Both the position numbers and the translations under genes were made by a program. The notes under the pieces are model-generated. The model did no database searches and was not told the DNA's origin. It saw only the letters and a program-made list of their open reading frames with translations. A stretch of DNA of 64,000 nucleotides from Chitinophagia bacterium (GTDB taxonomy: Bacteria; Bacteroidota; Bacteroidia; Chitinophagales; Chitinophagaceae). The stretch lies in assembly GCA_021324175.1 (NCBI GenBank), contig JAJPJP010000422.1:20797-84796 (forward strand), given 5' to 3'. Shown here piece by piece: positions 61,684 through 64,000 of the stretch; position 1 is the stretch's first letter; each line of letters begins with the position of its first letter.

Positions 61684-62418
61684 ATGGGCCTGCTAATCTT
61701 TTTTATCTGTCACTGGTATATATCCCTATTTTTTCAATCTTTTTTCCATCATCGTTACGCAGCCCACCACATGTATTCCATGTCCAGGGGCTGGGAGAAA
61801 TTCTTCCACATATGTTGCTTTCTTACTCAGGGGTCATCCTATATCAGCGCATCTACTTATGCCATGATGCATCGGTTGCATCACGCTCATACCGATAAAG
61901 AAGGAGATCCGCATTCGCCGCGATTCAATGCCAACGTCTTTATGCTGATGTGGCGGACCCGTAATTATTATTATAGTCTTTACAAAAACTGTGAAGGAGT
62001 TGAAAATAAATATAAAAAAGATCTCCCCGAATGGGAAGCCTTTGATCGCTTCGCGCATAATTGGATTTCCCGGGTCTTATGGGGGGCCTTTTACCTCCTT
62101 GTTTACCTGCAATTGGCTACAGCCTGGTGGATGTTCCTGTTTTTGCCTTTGACGTTCTCAATGGGTGCCCTGCAGGGGTCGGTAGTCAACTGGTGGGCGC
62201 ACAGGTTCGGGTACAAGAATTTCAAGCTGAACAATACATCCAAGAATATCATCCCCCTTGATTTCTTCTTTGTAGGCGAATCCTATCATAACAACCACCA
62301 CATGTATCCTGGCAGGCCCAACAACGCAGTACGGTGGTTCGAATTTGATATTACCTTCCAAATTGCGCGACTTTTTCAATGGATGCGTATCTTGCGTATC
62401 AACCATATCCCCGCCTGA
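61684..62418 (+). CDS. Fatty-acid (acyl-CoA) desaturase
   Basis: His boxes HHRYAAHH, HRLHHAHTD, ESYHNNHH; start probably ATG 61684. Confidence 0.88.
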   Translation: MGLLIFFICHWYISLFFQSFFHHRYAAHHMYSMSRGWEKFFHICCFLTQGSSYISASTYAMMHRLHHAHTDKEGDPHSPRFNANVFMLMWRTRNYYYSLYKNCEGVENKYKKDLPEWEAFDRFAHNWISRVLWGAFYLLVYLQLATAWWMFLFLPLTFSMGALQGSVVNWWAHRFGYKNFKLNNTSKNIIPLDFFFVGESYHNNHHMYPGRPNNAVRWFEFDITFQIARLFQWMRILRINHIPA

Positions 62419-62443
62419 CTGTTATGTCTTGAATTGATCTGTT

Positions 62444-63451
62444 ATGAATGAACAGACACGAAGAATCAGCACTTCCGGTTTCTACTCATTTATTCTAAAC
62501 AAGCAGGTATCCTGGCATGAAAATGTCTGGACCGCTTCCGACCGTTTTCTAACCATTCATGAAACACTCTCGCTCATTCGCGCGGGGATGGTTCGAGATC
62601 AGGTTCAGCAATTACGAAGTTTGCTGGGAAGTGGTCAAGACGAGGAATATAATAGTATGAAACTAACACTGCCCGCAGTGACGTTCTCTGCCCGCTTCGA
62701 GGGCGGAAGAAAAAAAACGAACCTTGAACACTACAATTCCATCTTGTCTTTTGACATTGACGGTCTCGGGTCTGCAGCGCTGGCAAAAGCGAGAAACAGC
62801 CTTTGGGAGGATGAGCTTGTATTCTCTTACTTTGACTCGCCCTCACGCAGGGGCCTTAAAGGCCTCGTTGCCATAAATTTCAGGTTTGCACTAACGGAAC
62901 ATAACCTTGAAGCCGCCCACAAGCTCGCCTTTACCAAGCTTGCAGATCGTTTCGAAGACTGGCACGAGCTCCGTCTCGATCCGAGCGGCAGCGACATTAC
63001 CAGATTGTGTTTCTTATCTTGGGATTCGAAACTCGTTTTGAAGGAAAAGATAGTTCCCTTGGAAGTAACCAAAGAGGAGATGCTTTCTTTCCTGAAACCG
63101 AACAAAAATGCAAAAGCAATCTCTTCACCTGGCGATCGCCATCTGGGAAAAACGATCGATGAGCCAAAGAATATCGAGACCATGGAATCGATCATCGAGT
63201 TCCTGAATAAAACTGGCGCCAGCATTACCGAATCTTATCTTGACTGGTTTAAGGTGGCCATGGCTCTTTGCAATTCATTTTCCTACCAGTTCGCCGAGGG
63301 CTTTTTTCTGAGGCTGAGCAAAATGGACGTAAATAAATTTGTACATGAAAATTGCATTCGATTCATCAGGCATTGCTATCAAACTAATAATGGAGCTCTT
63401 AAATTCAACTCGATTGTCTACTTCGCACAGAATAAAGGCTTTAGAATATAG
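62444..63451 (+). CDS. VirE-N / primase-C-terminal-like (BT4734/BF3469-type) protein
   Basis: LPAVTFSARFEGGRKKTNLEHYNSILSFDIDGL, YFDSPSRRGLKGLVAINF; C-terminal PriCT-2-like YLDWFKVAMALCNSF. Confidence 0.75.
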   Translation: MNEQTRRISTSGFYSFILNKQVSWHENVWTASDRFLTIHETLSLIRAGMVRDQVQQLRSLLGSGQDEEYNSMKLTLPAVTFSARFEGGRKKTNLEHYNSILSFDIDGLGSAALAKARNSLWEDELVFSYFDSPSRRGLKGLVAINFRFALTEHNLEAAHKLAFTKLADRFEDWHELRLDPSGSDITRLCFLSWDSKLVLKEKIVPLEVTKEEMLSFLKPNKNAKAISSPGDRHLGKTIDEPKNIETMESIIEFLNKTGASITESYLDWFKVAMALCNSFSYQFAEGFFLRLSKMDVNKFVHENCIRFIRHCYQTNNGALKFNSIVYFAQNKGFRI

Positions 63452-63795
63452 CTCAATTGACGTAAAAAATCCTGAATCTGGAATAGTTCTCCCGCCTAGA
63501 GAAATGTAAAAAAATTGGACAAAATGCTTGCATTAATAAAAAATCGTGAGTAAGTTTAATCCACCATTCAAGATCGAATCATCCTACAAAAGACGCTCTG
63601 TTGAAATCCGTACCGGCTTAAAGCTCGACGACATCATATTCAACTGCGGTACGATTTTAACTTCATCCACTATCTCACAAGACTGACGCTTACATCAATT
63701 ATCAATCCCTTCCTTCGAATAGCCAGACTGTAATTCACTATCGCGAAAAGCCATGTCGCCTTGGCAATTCATTTTAAACATTTAAATAATAGTGT

Positions 63796-63909
63796 ATGAA
63801 ACAAAAGTTACAATCTGCAAAAATTAACAACATGGCGATTACAACGTTGGTCGTCGTTGCATTTCTTGGTATCGTCTTGACGCTGACTTTCTTAACCTGG
63901 AAGAGTTAA
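63796..63909 (+). CDS. 37-aa single-TM small protein
   Basis: ATG 63796 to TAA 63909: MKQKLQSAKINNMAITTLVVVAFLGIVLTLTFLTWKS; below ORF-track cutoff. Confidence 0.5.
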   Translation: MKQKLQSAKINNMAITTLVVVAFLGIVLTLTFLTWKS

Positions 63910-63956
63910 TCAAGTAGACCCCTAATCTTTAACTTAAAGCGCAAATTCGACCCTTT

Positions 63957-64000
63957 ATGAAATCGCTCGCCCTACTCTCAACCATTCTTTTCATGTTGGC
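63957..64000 (+). CDS. 5' end of a probable exported protein (truncated by window)
   Basis: MKSLALLSTILFML..., signal-peptide-like start. Confidence 0.45.
   Translation, partial: MKSLALLSTILFML

Overview
This window looks like a Bacteroidota chromosome, probably near Chitinophagaceae. That placement is inferred from gene families and from TTG-N19/20-TAnnTTTG promoter motifs. It is mostly housekeeping DNA. A complete dcw cluster lies on the minus strand (mraZ-rsmH-ftsL-ftsI/PBP with PASTA-murE-mraY-murD-ftsW-murG-murC-ftsQ-ftsA-ftsZ, about 15.6-32.15 kb) and ends in a strong intrinsic terminator after ftsZ. Other recognisable genes include pepP, pckA, trpS, gatC, fabI, recN, queA, atpDC, dnaX, an E2 acyltransferase, engB, ubiE/menE-type methyltransferase, porT-like, pyrC, an M1 peptidase and a fatty-acid desaturase. 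The most interesting items are: (1) a compact, partly overlapping UbiA / type III PKS / methyltransferase / FAD-oxidoreductase cassette at 46.6-50.4 kb, resembling an alkylresorcinol/alkylquinone pathway with an added UbiA prenyltransferase; (2) an in-frame A_AAA_AAG slippery heptamer in dnaX followed two codons later by a -1 frame stop, predicting programmed frameshifting to a gamma form; (3) four TGTGnATnn DnaA-box-like 9-mers phased at 10-11 bp between mraZ and the divergent gene, a candidate oriC or DnaA-regulated site; (4) three TTCC repeats at exact 9-bp spacing just upstream of mraZ; (5) a GH18-like/CE4/GT2 fusion protein; (6) structured leaders before ftsQ and a ykuK-like gene; (7) a stand-alone VirE-N/primase-C-like gene and unlisted small ORFs at the right edge. 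No tRNA, rRNA, CRISPR or IS element was recognised. All calls are from reading the sequence and supplied ORFs; no searches were run.
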